DNA of 64,000 nt. Origin: Chitinophagaceae bacterium PMP191F (GTDB taxonomy: Bacteria > Bacteroidota > Bacteroidia > Chitinophagales > Chitinophagaceae). Positions within the stretch are counted from its first letter, which is position 1, and every line of letters starts with the position of its first letter. The position numbers and the translations under genes are program-made. The notes beneath the pieces were generated by a model, which saw only the letters and a program-made list of their open reading frames with translations, was not told the origin of the DNA and searched no databases. Location of the stretch: assembly GCA_001302245.1 (NCBI GenBank), contig LGYU01000004.1, positions 1-64,000 of the forward strand, read 5' to 3'. Of this stretch, positions 1 to 9,507 are shown piece by piece.

Positions 1-38
1 AACAGGAAAATGCAGGTTTTTAATTAAAAAGTTTTTAA

Positions 39-55
39 GGGGGGGGGAGACCCCC
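39..55 (-). terminator. Possible G/C hairpin downstream of leuS
   Basis: A run of nine G is followed by AGA and CCCCC, so a five-base-pair G:C hairpin with a three-base loop can form. Read on the minus strand it lies about 120 bases after the leuS stop and is followed by a short T/A-rich stretch. It could end leuS transcription, but the T tract is weak and the homopolymer length could be misassembled. Confidence 0.25.
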
Positions 56-133
56 GCCAGTAGAATAGGAATATTTATTGAAAATGAATACTGGGTATCG
101 ATAATCAAGCAGTTGCTGCGTCAACCATGCAGG

Positions 134-171
134 AATATTCAATACGCAATAGACAATGCTCAATATTCAAC
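134..171. repeat. Heptamer-periodic array at the leuS 3' end
   Basis: Five successive 7-base units read ATTCAAT, ACGCAAT, AGACAAT, GCTCAAT and ATTCAAC in unbroken register (137-171). The array ends four bases from the leuS stop codon. It belongs to the same degenerate 7-base-register family seen at six other gene 3' ends in the window. Confidence 0.6.
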
Positions 172-175
172 AATC

Positions 176-2929
176 TTATATTACCACGTTCACCATCTTG
201 CCTTTTACATAAATCACTTTCTTTGGCTGTTTTCCTTCCAGCCATTTCTGGATCACATCGTTGGCCAGCACAATCCCTTCTACTGTTTCCTGTGTGGCAT
301 CCAGTGATATGTTGATGGTGGTTCGCATTTTACCATTTACTGAAACAGGGTACTCCTTACTGCTTTCTACCAGGTATTTCTCTTCCAGTTTCGGATAGGC
401 TGCATCCAGTACCGAAGTAGTATTGCCCAGCAAATGCCACAACTCTTCACACACATGCGGTGCATAGGGTGTAAGCAATATCAGCAATGGCTGCAGTATC
501 TCTTTTTTATTACATTTCAGATCAGCCAGATCATTGATACAGATCATAAATGCGCTCACTGCTGTATTGAATGAGAAGCGTTCTGTATCGTCCTGTATCT
601 TTTTGATGGTTTTGTGCAATACTTTCCATTCCTGGTCTGTTGCTTTTTCATCTTTCCACACCTGTCCTTTTACTTCATCATAAAACAAACGCCAGAGTTT
701 TTTCAGGAAGCGGTGAACACCTTCAATACCTTTTGTGTCCCACGGCTTGCTGATCTCCACAGGCCCAAGGAACATCTCGTACATGCGGAAAGTATCAGCA
801 CCGTATTTGTTTACAATATCATCCGGATTGACCACATTGTAATAGCGTTTACTCATCTTTTCTACCTCTGCACCGCAGATGTACTTCCCGTCTTCCAGTA
901 TAAATTCGGCATCCGCATAGTCAGGTTTCCACTTTTTGAATGCTTCTGTATCCAGCTCTGTGCCGTCTACAATATTCACATCCACATGCAAAGCATCTGT
1001 TTCATATTGGTCTTTCAATCCGAAAGAAACATATTTATTGGTAGTGCCCTTTATACGATACACAAAACGGCTGCTACCCTGTATCATACCCTGGTTCACC
1101 AGTTTTTTATAAGGCTCATCATGACCAATATGACCAAGATCATACAAAGCTTTTGTCCACATACGGCTATACAACAAATGGCCTACGGCGTGCTCCGTTC
1201 CACCGATATACAGGTCTACCTGTCCCCAATAGTCAGATGCTTTACGATCGCAGAACGCTTTGTCATTGTGCGGATCCATATACCGCAAAAAGTACCAGCT
1301 GCTGCCGGCATAGCCGGGCATGGTATTTGTTTCCAGGTGACGGGCTACCCATTCAGGAATATTGGCCAGCGGGCCTTCTCCTTCCGGACCGGGACTGTAG
1401 GAATCTACCGTGGGTAATTCAAGCGGCAGTTCTTCTTCATCCAGTGGTATGGCAATGCCATTTTCCCAGGTAATCGGGAATGGCTCACCCCAGTAACGCT
1501 GACGGCTGAATGCAGCATCGCGCATACGGAAATTTACTTTTCGGGTACCGATACCCATTGATTCCAGTTTGCTGATCGCTACATCAATCGCATCACGCAT
1601 GATCATACCGTTCAAGAAGTCTGAATTTTCCAGCTTTGCATCCTTGGTAGGATTGGCATCTGTACCATCAAACTGATCGCCGATAATATTGGTAATAGGA
1701 ATACTGAAATGACGGGCAAATTTAAAATCACGCTCATCGCCACAGGGAACTGCCATAATAGCGCCGGTGCCATACCCGGCCAGTACATATTCACTGATCC
1801 AGATAGGAATTTCACGGCCATTGAAAGGATTCACCGCATAAGCTCCTGTAAACACACCGGTGATCTTTTTTTCTGCCATGCGCTCACGCTCACTACGGCT
1901 TTTTACATATGTGATGTATTCTTCCACTGCCTGCTGCTGCGCAGCCGGTGTAATAGATGCAATCAACTCATGTTCCGGTGCTATTACCATAAAGTCTACA
2001 CCGAAAATAGTATCAGGACGCGTGGTATACACACGTAATTGTTTGTTATTACCGGCTATTTTAAAATCAATTTCAGCACCATAGCTTTTGCCGATCCAGT
2101 TGGTCTGCATTTCTTTCATGGCATCACTGAAATCAATCCGCTCCAGGCCTTCCAGTAAACGGTCTGCATATTCTGTAATACGCAGGTACCATTGACGCAG
2201 TTTTTTCTTTACTACCGGATGACCACCGCGCTCACTTACACCGTTGATCACTTCGTCGTTGGCCAGTACAGTACCCAATGCCTCACACCAGTTCACTTCA
2301 CCATAACCGCAATAAGCCAGGCGGTAATTCATCAGGATATCTGCCCTGTGTTTGTTGCCCAGCGCTTTCCATTCGGCAGCATTGAACTGGACGGAAGGTT
2401 CACCGGGACAAGGATGATGGGCATTTCCTTCTTTTTCAAAAATGGCCACCAGGTTGCTGATGCTGTCAGCCTTATCCAGTTTACGGTTATACCATGCATT
2501 GAACAACTGTAAAAATATCCACTGTGTCCATTTATAATATTTAGGATCGCTGGTGCGTACTTCGCGGCTCCAGTCGAAACAAAAACCAACATTATCCAGT
2601 TGTTTGCGGAAATTATCAATGTTCTGTTCGGTACTTACAGCCGGGTGCACACCATGCTCAATAGCGTATTGTTCTGCAGGTAAGCCAAAAGCATCATATC
2701 CCATAGGATGCAGCACATTGAAGCCCTGTAATCTTTTGAAACGGGCAAAAATATCACTGGCAATATATCCCAGCGGATGTCCTACGTGCAAACCTGCACC
2801 ACTGGGGTAAGGAAACATGTCCAGCACATAGAATTTGGGTTTAGTGCTGTCATTACTTACCGTATAGGCACCCTCTTTTTTCCATTGCTCCTGCCATTTT
2901 TTTTCAAGCTGCCTGAAATTGTATTCCAT
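176..2929 (-). CDS. leuS: Leucyl-tRNA synthetase
   Basis: Class I aminoacyl-tRNA synthetase that charges tRNA-Leu in the cytoplasm. At 917 residues it has the usual length for a bacterial LeuRS with its editing (CP1) insert. The HIGH-type signature HVGH is at residues 48-51 after PYPSGAGL. The KMSKS loop is at 691-695 and reads KMSKR, followed by YYNVVNPDD. The zinc-type and editing regions lie between these, and the C-terminal anticodon-binding and small tail domains end in VKGKMVNVVI. I chose the ATG that gives MEYNFRQLEKKWQ because the 20 codons upstream do not resemble the family. The gene is transcribed alone, divergently from ftsX. Confidence 0.97.
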   Translation of the reverse strand: MEYNFRQLEKKWQEQWKKEGAYTVSNDSTKPKFYVLDMFPYPSGAGLHVGHPLGYIASDIFARFKRLQGFNVLHPMGYDAFGLPAEQYAIEHGVHPAVSTEQNIDNFRKQLDNVGFCFDWSREVRTSDPKYYKWTQWIFLQLFNAWYNRKLDKADSISNLVAIFEKEGNAHHPCPGEPSVQFNAAEWKALGNKHRADILMNYRLAYCGYGEVNWCEALGTVLANDEVINGVSERGGHPVVKKKLRQWYLRITEYADRLLEGLERIDFSDAMKEMQTNWIGKSYGAEIDFKIAGNNKQLRVYTTRPDTIFGVDFMVIAPEHELIASITPAAQQQAVEEYITYVKSRSERERMAEKKITGVFTGAYAVNPFNGREIPIWISEYVLAGYGTGAIMAVPCGDERDFKFARHFSIPITNIIGDQFDGTDANPTKDAKLENSDFLNGMIMRDAIDVAISKLESMGIGTRKVNFRMRDAAFSRQRYWGEPFPITWENGIAIPLDEEELPLELPTVDSYSPGPEGEGPLANIPEWVARHLETNTMPGYAGSSWYFLRYMDPHNDKAFCDRKASDYWGQVDLYIGGTEHAVGHLLYSRMWTKALYDLGHIGHDEPYKKLVNQGMIQGSSRFVYRIKGTTNKYVSFGLKDQYETDALHVDVNIVDGTELDTEAFKKWKPDYADAEFILEDGKYICGAEVEKMSKRYYNVVNPDDIVNKYGADTFRMYEMFLGPVEISKPWDTKGIEGVHRFLKKLWRLFYDEVKGQVWKDEKATDQEWKVLHKTIKKIQDDTERFSFNTAVSAFMICINDLADLKCNKKEILQPLLILLTPYAPHVCEELWHLLGNTTSVLDAAYPKLEEKYLVESSKEYPVSVNGKMRTTINISLDATQETVEGIVLANDVIQKWLEGKQPKKVIYVKGKMVNVVI

Positions 2930-3152
2930 AAAAACGATTCGCTGTTGTTCAGTTGAATGATTGAAAATATTTGCCCCTGTTATACACACCGGCTTTGTCG
3001 TTAGCTGTACTTTGTGCCATCAGCTACAGAGAACACTAAAAGTTGAGGAAACGTTAAAAAGCCCTGATGCCCCGAAATTTTTCTGCTCCATTATCGTTTA
3101 CAAAGGGGGTGTCAAAAATACGGATTATCCCGTTTAAGCAGGATAAAACCGT

Positions 3153-3160
3153 TATTTTTG
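3153..3160 (+). promoter_or_regulatory. Candidate -7 element for ftsX
   Basis: TATTTTTG fits the Bacteroidota -7 consensus TAnnTTTG and lies 33 bases before the ftsX ATG. The upstream -33 box is only a weak match (TTTA). Confidence 0.35.
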
Positions 3161-3193
3161 TAATGTTTACTAACCCGGAAAAAAACGTGTTTC

Positions 3194-4069
3194 ATGGCGC
3201 AATTTGGAAAAGCATCGGCCAAACGGTCAAAACCCTCGTATTTTATGGCTATTCTGGGGGTTACTATCGTACTCTTTTTTGTAGGCATTTTCGGATGGGT
3301 ATTGCTGAATGCAAGCCGTTATACGGAAGAACTGAAAGAGGACGTAAAAATGCAGGTATATCTCAGAAATAACGTTACCAATTCAGATGTCGATTCACTG
3401 AAAAATTACATTTCGGCACAGCCTTATACCAAATCATTGGAATATATTGACAAGGAAACTGCCAAAAAGAAGTGGCTGGATGGCGGCGAAAACGATTTTA
3501 AAGAACTGCTGGATGAAAATCCGCTGCCCGCGTCCATCGACTTTAACCTGAAGAATAATTATGTGCAGAAAGACACCATGGCAGCCATTAAAGCCGACCT
3601 GGAAAAACGCAATGTGGTGGTGGAAAGCGTAAAATACCCGGCATCACTGGTAGAAAAAATGGGCGCTTCCGTACGGATTGTGCTGATCATTTTTGCTATC
3701 CTGGCCGGTATCTTCTCTATCCTGTCCATTGTACTGATTGATAATACCATCCGCCTGGCCATGTACAGCAACCGTTTCCTGATCAAAACCATGCAGATGG
3801 TGGGCGCTACCCGCAGCTTTATTGCCAAGCCCATGACGCTGAGGGCCATTATCAACGGGGCCACGGCCGCCGCCATTGCCATTGTGCTGATCTACGGCCT
3901 GATGACGCTGTTTGAGTATTTTCTGCCTTACCTCCGCGATCTGCGCGATAACGGCCGCCTGTTCATCCTGTTCGCATTCCTGTTTTTACTGGGTATTTCC
4001 ATTTCGCTGTTCAGTACCTACCGCAGTGTGCTGAAATACCTGAAAATGAAACTGGACGACCTCTATTAA
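3194..4069 (+). CDS. ftsX: Cell division ABC-type permease FtsX
   Basis: A 291-residue FtsX-family membrane protein. Its expected role is to pair with the ATPase FtsE and pass a division signal to periplasmic cell-wall hydrolases. It has a short cytoplasmic N-terminus and a first membrane segment at about residues 20-40. A periplasmic domain follows to about residue 150, then three C-terminal membrane segments with the FtsX motif around MVGATRSFIAKPM. As is usual in Bacteroidota, ftsE is not adjacent. The gene heads a plus-strand run with the DUF3098 gene and uppP, an arrangement that points to envelope and division functions. Confidence 0.93.
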   Translation: MAQFGKASAKRSKPSYFMAILGVTIVLFFVGIFGWVLLNASRYTEELKEDVKMQVYLRNNVTNSDVDSLKNYISAQPYTKSLEYIDKETAKKKWLDGGENDFKELLDENPLPASIDFNLKNNYVQKDTMAAIKADLEKRNVVVESVKYPASLVEKMGASVRIVLIIFAILAGIFSILSIVLIDNTIRLAMYSNRFLIKTMQMVGATRSFIAKPMTLRAIINGATAAAIAIVLIYGLMTLFEYFLPYLRDLRDNGRLFILFAFLFLLGISISLFSTYRSVLKYLKMKLDDLY

Positions 4070-4143
4070 AAACTTTTTACATACTGCTGCATATCCTGAG
4101 CAAAATCAAAACTTTGCCTATATTGCAGCTCTAATTATTTGCT

Positions 4144-4395
4144 ATGAGCGATAAGAAACAAGTTGCTGCTGCTAATGAACTGTTTGGTAAGCAGAATTAT
4201 ATCTGGATCGTTGCAGGTATCGTAGTCATGTTGCTGGGACTGGCCCTGATGTCAGGTGGTAACAGTAAAGACCCCAACATCTTTGCCCAAAACGAAGTAT
4301 ATAGTTTCCGCCGCATTACCATAGCACCCATCGTGATCTTACTGGGACTGGCTATTGAAGTATATGCGATCTTCAAAAAACCGAAGGAAAGCTGA
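4144..4395 (+). CDS. DUF3098 small membrane protein
   Basis: An 83-residue protein of the DUF3098 type, known from Bacteroidota and typically placed between ftsX and uppP, as here. A charged N-terminus ending in LFGKQNYIW precedes two membrane segments at roughly residues 19-37 and 55-74. Between them lies the family stretch GGNSKDPN followed by EVYSFRRI. The function is unknown. It starts 75 bases after ftsX and is followed by a strong terminator, so it probably shares a transcript with ftsX. Confidence 0.88.
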   Translation: MSDKKQVAAANELFGKQNYIWIVAGIVVMLLGLALMSGGNSKDPNIFAQNEVYSFRRITIAPIVILLGLAIEVYAIFKKPKES

Positions 4396-4432
4396 AAAAC
4401 GGCGGAAATGCATTATAATTAAAAAGTTTACG

Positions 4433-4466
4433 AAAGGCTGTCACTATTTACTGAGACAGCCTTTTT
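4433..4466 (+). terminator. Rho-independent terminator after the DUF3098 gene
   Basis: AAAGGCTGTC (4433-4442) pairs with GACAGCCTTT (4455-4464), leaving a 12-base loop and a short T tail. It separates the ftsX-DUF3098 pair from uppP. Confidence 0.85.
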
Positions 4467-4509
4467 CATTAGTTCTATATTATCCTGTCAAACATCCAAC
4501 TCCCCCGGC

Positions 4510-5313
4510 ATGACACTTTTTGAATCTATCATCATTGCTATTATTGAAGGCATTACGGAGTTTTTACCCATTTCCTCTACCGGACACATGGCCGTGGCCT
4601 CTGCCATTATGGGTATCGGTTCCGATTCATTTACGAAGCTGTACGAGATCGTGATACAGTTTGGTGCCATTCTTTCTGTATTACTATTGTACTGGCGCCG
4701 TTTTTTCGATTTTAAAAAGATCTCCTTTTACATCAAACTGATCATTGCTATTATACCCGCGCTGGCATTCGGTGCATTGTTTAAAAAGCACATTGACAGC
4801 ATGCTGGAAAAGCCTATGATCATTGCCATTATCATGTTGCTGGGTGGTATTGTACTGTTGTTTGTAGATAAGTGGTTTGCCAACAAAGCCGAAATTGATA
4901 CACAAGAACAGGTGAGCAATAAAAAAGCATTTATTATCGGTTGCTACCAGGTATTGTCCATTCTTTTTCCCGGTCTTAGCCGCAGTGCGGCCACCATCAT
5001 TGGTGGTATGCAGCAGAAGCTTACCCGCAAGGTAGCGGCCGAATTCTCTTTCTTCCTGGCGGTGCCTACTATGATGGCTGCCACTGTAAAAAGCTTGTAC
5101 GATGTGTATAAAGAAACACCTGAAGTGCTCAATACAGACAACCTCAGCACCCTGCTGATCGGCAGCGCCATTGCTTTTATTGTGGCCTTGCTGGCAGTTC
5201 GTTTCTTTATTGGCTACCTGCAAAAACATGGTTTCCGCCTGTTTGGCTGGTATCGCATTATACTGGGTATTGTTTTACTGGTGCTTATTTTTGCCGGCAT
5301 CATTAAAAGCTAA
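4510..5313 (+). CDS. uppP: Undecaprenyl-diphosphate phosphatase UppP/BacA
   Basis: Integral membrane phosphatase that converts undecaprenyl diphosphate to undecaprenyl phosphate, the lipid carrier for peptidoglycan and surface polysaccharide. Both family signatures are present: [15 protein letters not shown] near residues 13-27 with the catalytic glutamate, and [12 protein letters not shown] near residue 155 with the catalytic serine and arginine. At 267 residues with about eight hydrophobic segments it matches the usual size. It starts 44 bases after a terminator, so it probably has its own promoter. Confidence 0.96.
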   Translation: MTLFESIIIAIIEGITEFLPISSTGHMAVASAIMGIGSDSFTKLYEIVIQFGAILSVLLLYWRRFFDFKKISFYIKLIIAIIPALAFGALFKKHIDSMLEKPMIIAIIMLLGGIVLLFVDKWFANKAEIDTQEQVSNKKAFIIGCYQVLSILFPGLSRSAATIIGGMQQKLTRKVAAEFSFFLAVPTMMAATVKSLYDVYKETPEVLNTDNLSTLLIGSAIAFIVALLAVRFFIGYLQKHGFRLFGWYRIILGIVLLVLIFAGIIKS

Positions 5314-5374
5314 CAGCACACAGTTGCTACGTTATCATTAACCCGATTATCACATCACCCAATACGCTGCTGCC

Positions 5375-6730
5375 ATGCAACCTGCTTCTAAAAAAGTAAT
5401 CAATGCCTGGTGTATGTACGACTGGGCAAACTCTGCCTATAACCTCGTTATTACTTCCACCATTTTCCCGGCTTATTTTGAAGGCATTACTAAAAACAGG
5501 TTACCCAACAATGAGATCCTGTTCATGGGGCGCAGGTTTGTTAATACAGCATTATACACATACATACTGGGTACAGCGTTTATCGTAGTGGCATTGATCT
5601 CCCCCATTCTTACATCTATTTCAGATTACAAGGGTAATAAGAAAAACTTCATGGCTTTTTTCTGCACGCTGGGCAGCATTGCCTGTGCAGGGCTCTATTT
5701 TTTTGCACCCGATCTGCAAAACGATGGCAGTACCGTACTAACAGCCGGGGCCGTCAATATCGGGGTAGCGTGTATGTTATTGTCATGTATCGGCTTCTGG
5801 TCAAGCCTGGTGTTTTACAATTCATACCTGCCCGACCTGGTAGAAGAATCGCAACGCGACCGTATCAGTGCCCGTGGCTACACCTGGGGTTATATCGGTA
5901 GCGTACTATTGCAGATTATCTGTTTCATCATTGTATTCTTTCCGGAAAAATTCGGCTTTAATACACCTTTTGAAAAAGACCACATGCCGGCAAGGGTTTC
6001 TTTTGTACTGGTAGGAATCTGGTGGTTTGGTTTTGCACAGATTCCATTGCGGTTACTGCCCATCAGCAGCGCCAAAGAGCGACACGAAAAGAAAAATGTT
6101 TTCAGCAATGGGTTCCTGGAACTGAAGAAAGTATGGAGCCAGGTAAAGAAAATGCCGGTACTGAAACGCTTCCTGTATTCATTTTTCTGGTATAGTGCAG
6201 GTATTCAGACAGTATTCCTTGCTGCCACCCAATTTGGTGCAAAGGAATTACACCTGCCTACCGATAAGCTGATCATCACCATCATGATCATACAACTGGT
6301 TGCTATTCCGGGAGCCATCCTGATATCAAGAGCTTCTGAAAGATTTGGCAACCTTAAAACCCTGCTGGTAGTAGTTACAGTATGGATCGCCTTGTGTATC
6401 GGCGCTTATTTTACGTATAACGATATACAGTTCTATATTCTGGGTGCTGTTGTGGGCCTGGTGATGGGGGGTATACAATCGCTCAGCCGCTCTACATACT
6501 CCAACCTGATGCCCGAAACCAAAGACACTGCTTCTTTTTTCAGTTTTTATGATGTAACGGAAAAAATCGCGCTTGTAATTGGTATGTTCAGTTTTGGTAT
6601 TGTAGAAGAGCTTACCAGCTCTATGCGTTACTCTGTACTTACGCTGATGTTATTTTTTATTATCAGTTTTGTATTGCTGGGCTGGACTATATGGACACAA
6701 AAAAGAAAAGGCAATATTGTTACAGCGTAA
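5375..6730 (+). CDS. MFS transporter, UMF1/Atg22-like
   Basis: A 451-residue polytopic protein with about 12 membrane segments. The N-terminal signature AWCMYDWANSAYN is typical of the UMF1 branch of the major facilitator superfamily, related to the vacuolar effluxer Atg22. A second typical stretch is GGIQSLSRSTYSNLMP near residue 370, which matches the MFS motif before transmembrane segment 11. The substrate cannot be read from sequence; Atg22 exports amino acids in yeast. It follows uppP by 61 bases and precedes a metallo-hydrolase by 30 bases, so the three may be cotranscribed. Confidence 0.88.
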   Translation: MQPASKKVINAWCMYDWANSAYNLVITSTIFPAYFEGITKNRLPNNEILFMGRRFVNTALYTYILGTAFIVVALISPILTSISDYKGNKKNFMAFFCTLGSIACAGLYFFAPDLQNDGSTVLTAGAVNIGVACMLLSCIGFWSSLVFYNSYLPDLVEESQRDRISARGYTWGYIGSVLLQIICFIIVFFPEKFGFNTPFEKDHMPARVSFVLVGIWWFGFAQIPLRLLPISSAKERHEKKNVFSNGFLELKKVWSQVKKMPVLKRFLYSFFWYSAGIQTVFLAATQFGAKELHLPTDKLIITIMIIQLVAIPGAILISRASERFGNLKTLLVVVTVWIALCIGAYFTYNDIQFYILGAVVGLVMGGIQSLSRSTYSNLMPETKDTASFFSFYDVTEKIALVIGMFSFGIVEELTSSMRYSVLTLMLFFIISFVLLGWTIWTQKRKGNIVTA

Positions 6731-6760
6731 CTTTCAGTAAATTTTAAAATCATTGTGCGT

Positions 6761-7600
6761 ATGAAACTGTATTCTGTTAATACCGGTTATTTTAAATTGG
6801 ATGGTGGCGCCATGTTTGGTGTAGTACCCAAAACCATCTGGAACAAACTGAACCCGGCTGACAGCAATAACCTGTGTTCCTGGGCCATGCGTTGTTTACT
6901 GATTGAAGACGGGGACAGGCTGATACTGGTTGATAACGGCATCGGTAATAAACAGGATGAAAAATTCTTTGGGCATTATTATCTGCATGGCGATGACTCA
7001 CTGGACAGTTCCCTGCAAAAGCTGGGATTTCACCGCAATGATATTACAGACGTTTTTCTGACACACCTGCATTTTGACCATTGTGGCGGTAGTATTGAAC
7101 GTGATGGAGATAAGCTGGTTCCTGCATTTAAAAATGCTACTTTCTGGAGCAACCTGCGTCACTGGGAATGGGCTACAGAACCCAATGACCGGGAAAAAGC
7201 ATCCTTTCTGAAAGAAAACATTTTACCGATAGAGCAAAGCGGTCAGTTGAAGTTTATTGAGCCTACTAATGGCGTTGCATTTATCGATAATATTTCTGTT
7301 CGTTTTGCCAATGGTCATACAGATGCCATGATGCTGCCGCAGATCAGCTATAAAGGTCATACGATCGTTTTTATGGCCGACCTGTTACCTTCCATAGGTC
7401 ATATTCCGATCCCGTATGTAATGGCGTATGATATGTTTCCGCTTACCACGCTGCATGAAAAAAAGCAATTCCTGCAGGAAGCAACAGACAAACAATACCT
7501 CCTGTTTTTTGAACATGATCCCGTTCATGAATGCTGTACATTACAGATGACAGAAAAGGGTATCCGTCACAAGGATATTTTTACACTGGAAAGTTTGTAA
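6761..7600 (+). CDS. MBL-fold metallo-hydrolase
   Basis: A 279-residue metallo-beta-lactamase-fold hydrolase. The metal-binding motif HLHFDHCGG lies near residue 107, with later histidines in NGHTDAMM and FFEHDP. The aspartate in FMADLLPS completes the dinuclear site. The overall pattern resembles AHL-lactonase-like and other small hydrolases, but the substrate is unknown. An in-frame GTG sits two codons upstream; I chose the ATG that gives MKLYSVNTGYF because it matches the usual N-terminus. It converges on the DUF3108 gene. Confidence 0.85.
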   Translation: MKLYSVNTGYFKLDGGAMFGVVPKTIWNKLNPADSNNLCSWAMRCLLIEDGDRLILVDNGIGNKQDEKFFGHYYLHGDDSLDSSLQKLGFHRNDITDVFLTHLHFDHCGGSIERDGDKLVPAFKNATFWSNLRHWEWATEPNDREKASFLKENILPIEQSGQLKFIEPTNGVAFIDNISVRFANGHTDAMMLPQISYKGHTIVFMADLLPSIGHIPIPYVMAYDMFPLTTLHEKKQFLQEATDKQYLLFFEHDPVHECCTLQMTEKGIRHKDIFTLESL

Positions 7601-7631
7601 CCGGGAAGTCAATATATCAGCATGCTCCATG

Positions 7632-8429
7632 CTATCGCACGTCGAGCAGTGAGGTTAACGGATAGCGCAGGTTTCTATAAGAAATCATATCTACTTTTAC
7701 GCTGCCAACGGTTATAGGGCTTTCCACGCGCAGGGGAACGTGATTGTGATCGTCGCTTACCCAAACGGTCATTTTTTCACCACCTTCAAAAATGGTTCCT
7801 TTTACCAGCAACGGTTTAAATTTAACGGCGTTGAACTTACCGTACTTGGTCTTAATTTTTTCTTTGCCAAGGTAACGAATATACATATTGAATACTTCAT
7901 CATCCAGAAACAGAGAGAAGGAGATCTTATCTTCTGGTTTGTATTTGTCAAAATCAATATTGCGTGCATAAAAAATAGCACTCAGTACATCCTGCACGCA
8001 AACAGGCACCTTAAACACTCCGTCATTGGTAACAGCAGTATGCGTAATGTTATTGAAAGTAACATTCTGGTATTTTTTATACCCGCCCTCGTCAATATTC
8101 CTGATAAAACGATAGGGTTGCAGGGTAGCTGTATCAATATAAGTTTCATACTTATCACGCACCTTGAAAAACTTATCGTAAAAACTGTATGTTTTGCCTT
8201 CACCCACTACATGGTATACCGGCTTATTGTTCATCATTTCCAGGGAAGTGGAAAAAGTAGCTTCACCGGCTCCAATAGCAGCTCCTACTACTGAATAAAA
8301 AACTTTATAGGTAATAAATTCGCCAGCCTTGAATGCAGTATTACGTACATCGCAGAATCCTTCTCCTGCCCTGAGCGGGAAACTGGTAACAATGAGCAGG
8401 GCTACAATAAATGGTCGGTATATTTTCAT
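7632..8429 (-). CDS. DUF3108 secreted protein
   Basis: A 265-residue exported protein with a signal peptide cleaved near FPLRAGEG. After it comes the DUF3108 pattern FKAGEFITYKVFYSVV followed by GAGEATF. The middle has the family sequence YRFIRNIDEGGYKKYQ, and the end has VWVSDDHNHVPLRVES. Proteins of this family are predicted beta-rich periplasmic proteins of unknown function. It is read on the minus strand just downstream of the flippase-like gene, 40 bases away, and is probably cotranscribed with it. Confidence 0.85.
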   Translation of the reverse strand: MKIYRPFIVALLIVTSFPLRAGEGFCDVRNTAFKAGEFITYKVFYSVVGAAIGAGEATFSTSLEMMNNKPVYHVVGEGKTYSFYDKFFKVRDKYETYIDTATLQPYRFIRNIDEGGYKKYQNVTFNNITHTAVTNDGVFKVPVCVQDVLSAIFYARNIDFDKYKPEDKISFSLFLDDEVFNMYIRYLGKEKIKTKYGKFNAVKFKPLLVKGTIFEGGEKMTVWVSDDHNHVPLRVESPITVGSVKVDMISYRNLRYPLTSLLDVR

Positions 8430-8469
8430 GTATAAGGAATGTTCTTAAACTATAAAACGGAACAGTCTG

Positions 8470-9504
8470 TTATTTGTTCTTGAAAATCCGGACACCCAGC
8501 ATCATTAAACTTCCCAACAGCGCCGGTATTACCAGGTTTATTACCCATACTGCCAGTGATGTAGCCAGTATGCCAATGCTGTTACTGCTAAAAAACTGTA
8601 CCAGTTCCATACTGGTCTTCCATCGTACTCCCAATTCTGTAATCACCGCAATGGTGGGTACTACTGCCAGCACCAGGAACACAACACTTATACATCCGAA
8701 TACTTCAATGCCCGTAAGCTGTACATTAAACGCACTGAACAGCAGGTAATATTGCGCTATAAAAACAAAATACCTGATTAATGATAATGACAATATCCGG
8801 CCCAGGATGGTTGCGTTAAAAGAATCTAAAACCTTCACCGGCTCCAGGAATTTTTCAATACGCGGTATTTTTTCAACCCAGCGCACCAGCCACGACAATC
8901 TGAAATAAAACAGGGTGAGTCCGAGCGCCATGATCAGGGTAACATACATCACCGTATTGATCCAGAATAAAAAAGAAGACGACTCCGGCACTGCTCCATG
9001 CTGCACTGCACTTTTCAGGTACACAATACCGGCCAATCCTGTCCATAGTGTGATCATTAACTGTGATATACTGCACACAATGGTGAGCGAAATGGCTTTT
9101 GTACGTTTTCCTTCTTCAATGTACAAAATCCTGCCCATGTACTCGCCCATACGATTGGGCGTAAAGAACCCCATAGTAGTACCTGTAAAAATGGCCCGCA
9201 CACAATGTATAAAGCTGATCTTTTGCAGCCGTTTGATCGCTACCTGCCATTTGGAGGCCTCCAGCCCCCAGTTCAGCAGCATCAGCAATACTGTCAGCCC
9301 AATCTTCCACCAGCCACCGTTGTATAACACTTCGCGGATCTGTTTCAAGGACTGCCACCAGTTGGGTTGTTGTTGCAGTTGTCTGTAAATGGACCACGCC
9401 AGCAGGCAAAACACCAACGGTCCTACCACGTAGTTGAGGATTATTTTGATATTTTTGTTCAGCGGCAGCAAAATAGTATTACAAAATAACTTGAATCTAC
9501 CCAC
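8470..9504 (-). CDS. Flippase-like membrane protein (LPG synthase TM family)
   Basis: A polytopic protein of about 344 residues related to the membrane domain of lysylphosphatidylglycerol synthases (UPF0104). Typical features are the NWGLEASKWQ stretch after the second membrane segment and FTGTTMGFFTPNRMGEYMGR near residue 110, followed by five or six further helices. Family members are thought to move or modify envelope lipids; the substrate here is unknown. No ATG is available. The longest start is GTG at 9504 and an alternative TTG lies at codon 12. The GTG start is only three bases from the ruvC start on the other strand. Confidence 0.82.
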   Translation of the reverse strand: MGRFKLFCNTILLPLNKNIKIILNYVVGPLVFCLLAWSIYRQLQQQPNWWQSLKQIREVLYNGGWWKIGLTVLLMLLNWGLEASKWQVAIKRLQKISFIHCVRAIFTGTTMGFFTPNRMGEYMGRILYIEEGKRTKAISLTIVCSISQLMITLWTGLAGIVYLKSAVQHGAVPESSSFLFWINTVMYVTLIMALGLTLFYFRLSWLVRWVEKIPRIEKFLEPVKVLDSFNATILGRILSLSLIRYFVFIAQYYLLFSAFNVQLTGIEVFGCISVVFLVLAVVPTIAVITELGVRWKTSMELVQFFSSNSIGILATSLAVWVINLVIPALLGSLMMLGVRIFKNK

Positions 9505-9507
9505 TCA

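Noticed and set aside
614-1417. 267-codon plus-strand open frame inside leuS
   Set aside because: It is fully antisense to a well-supported LeuRS gene and has no family character.
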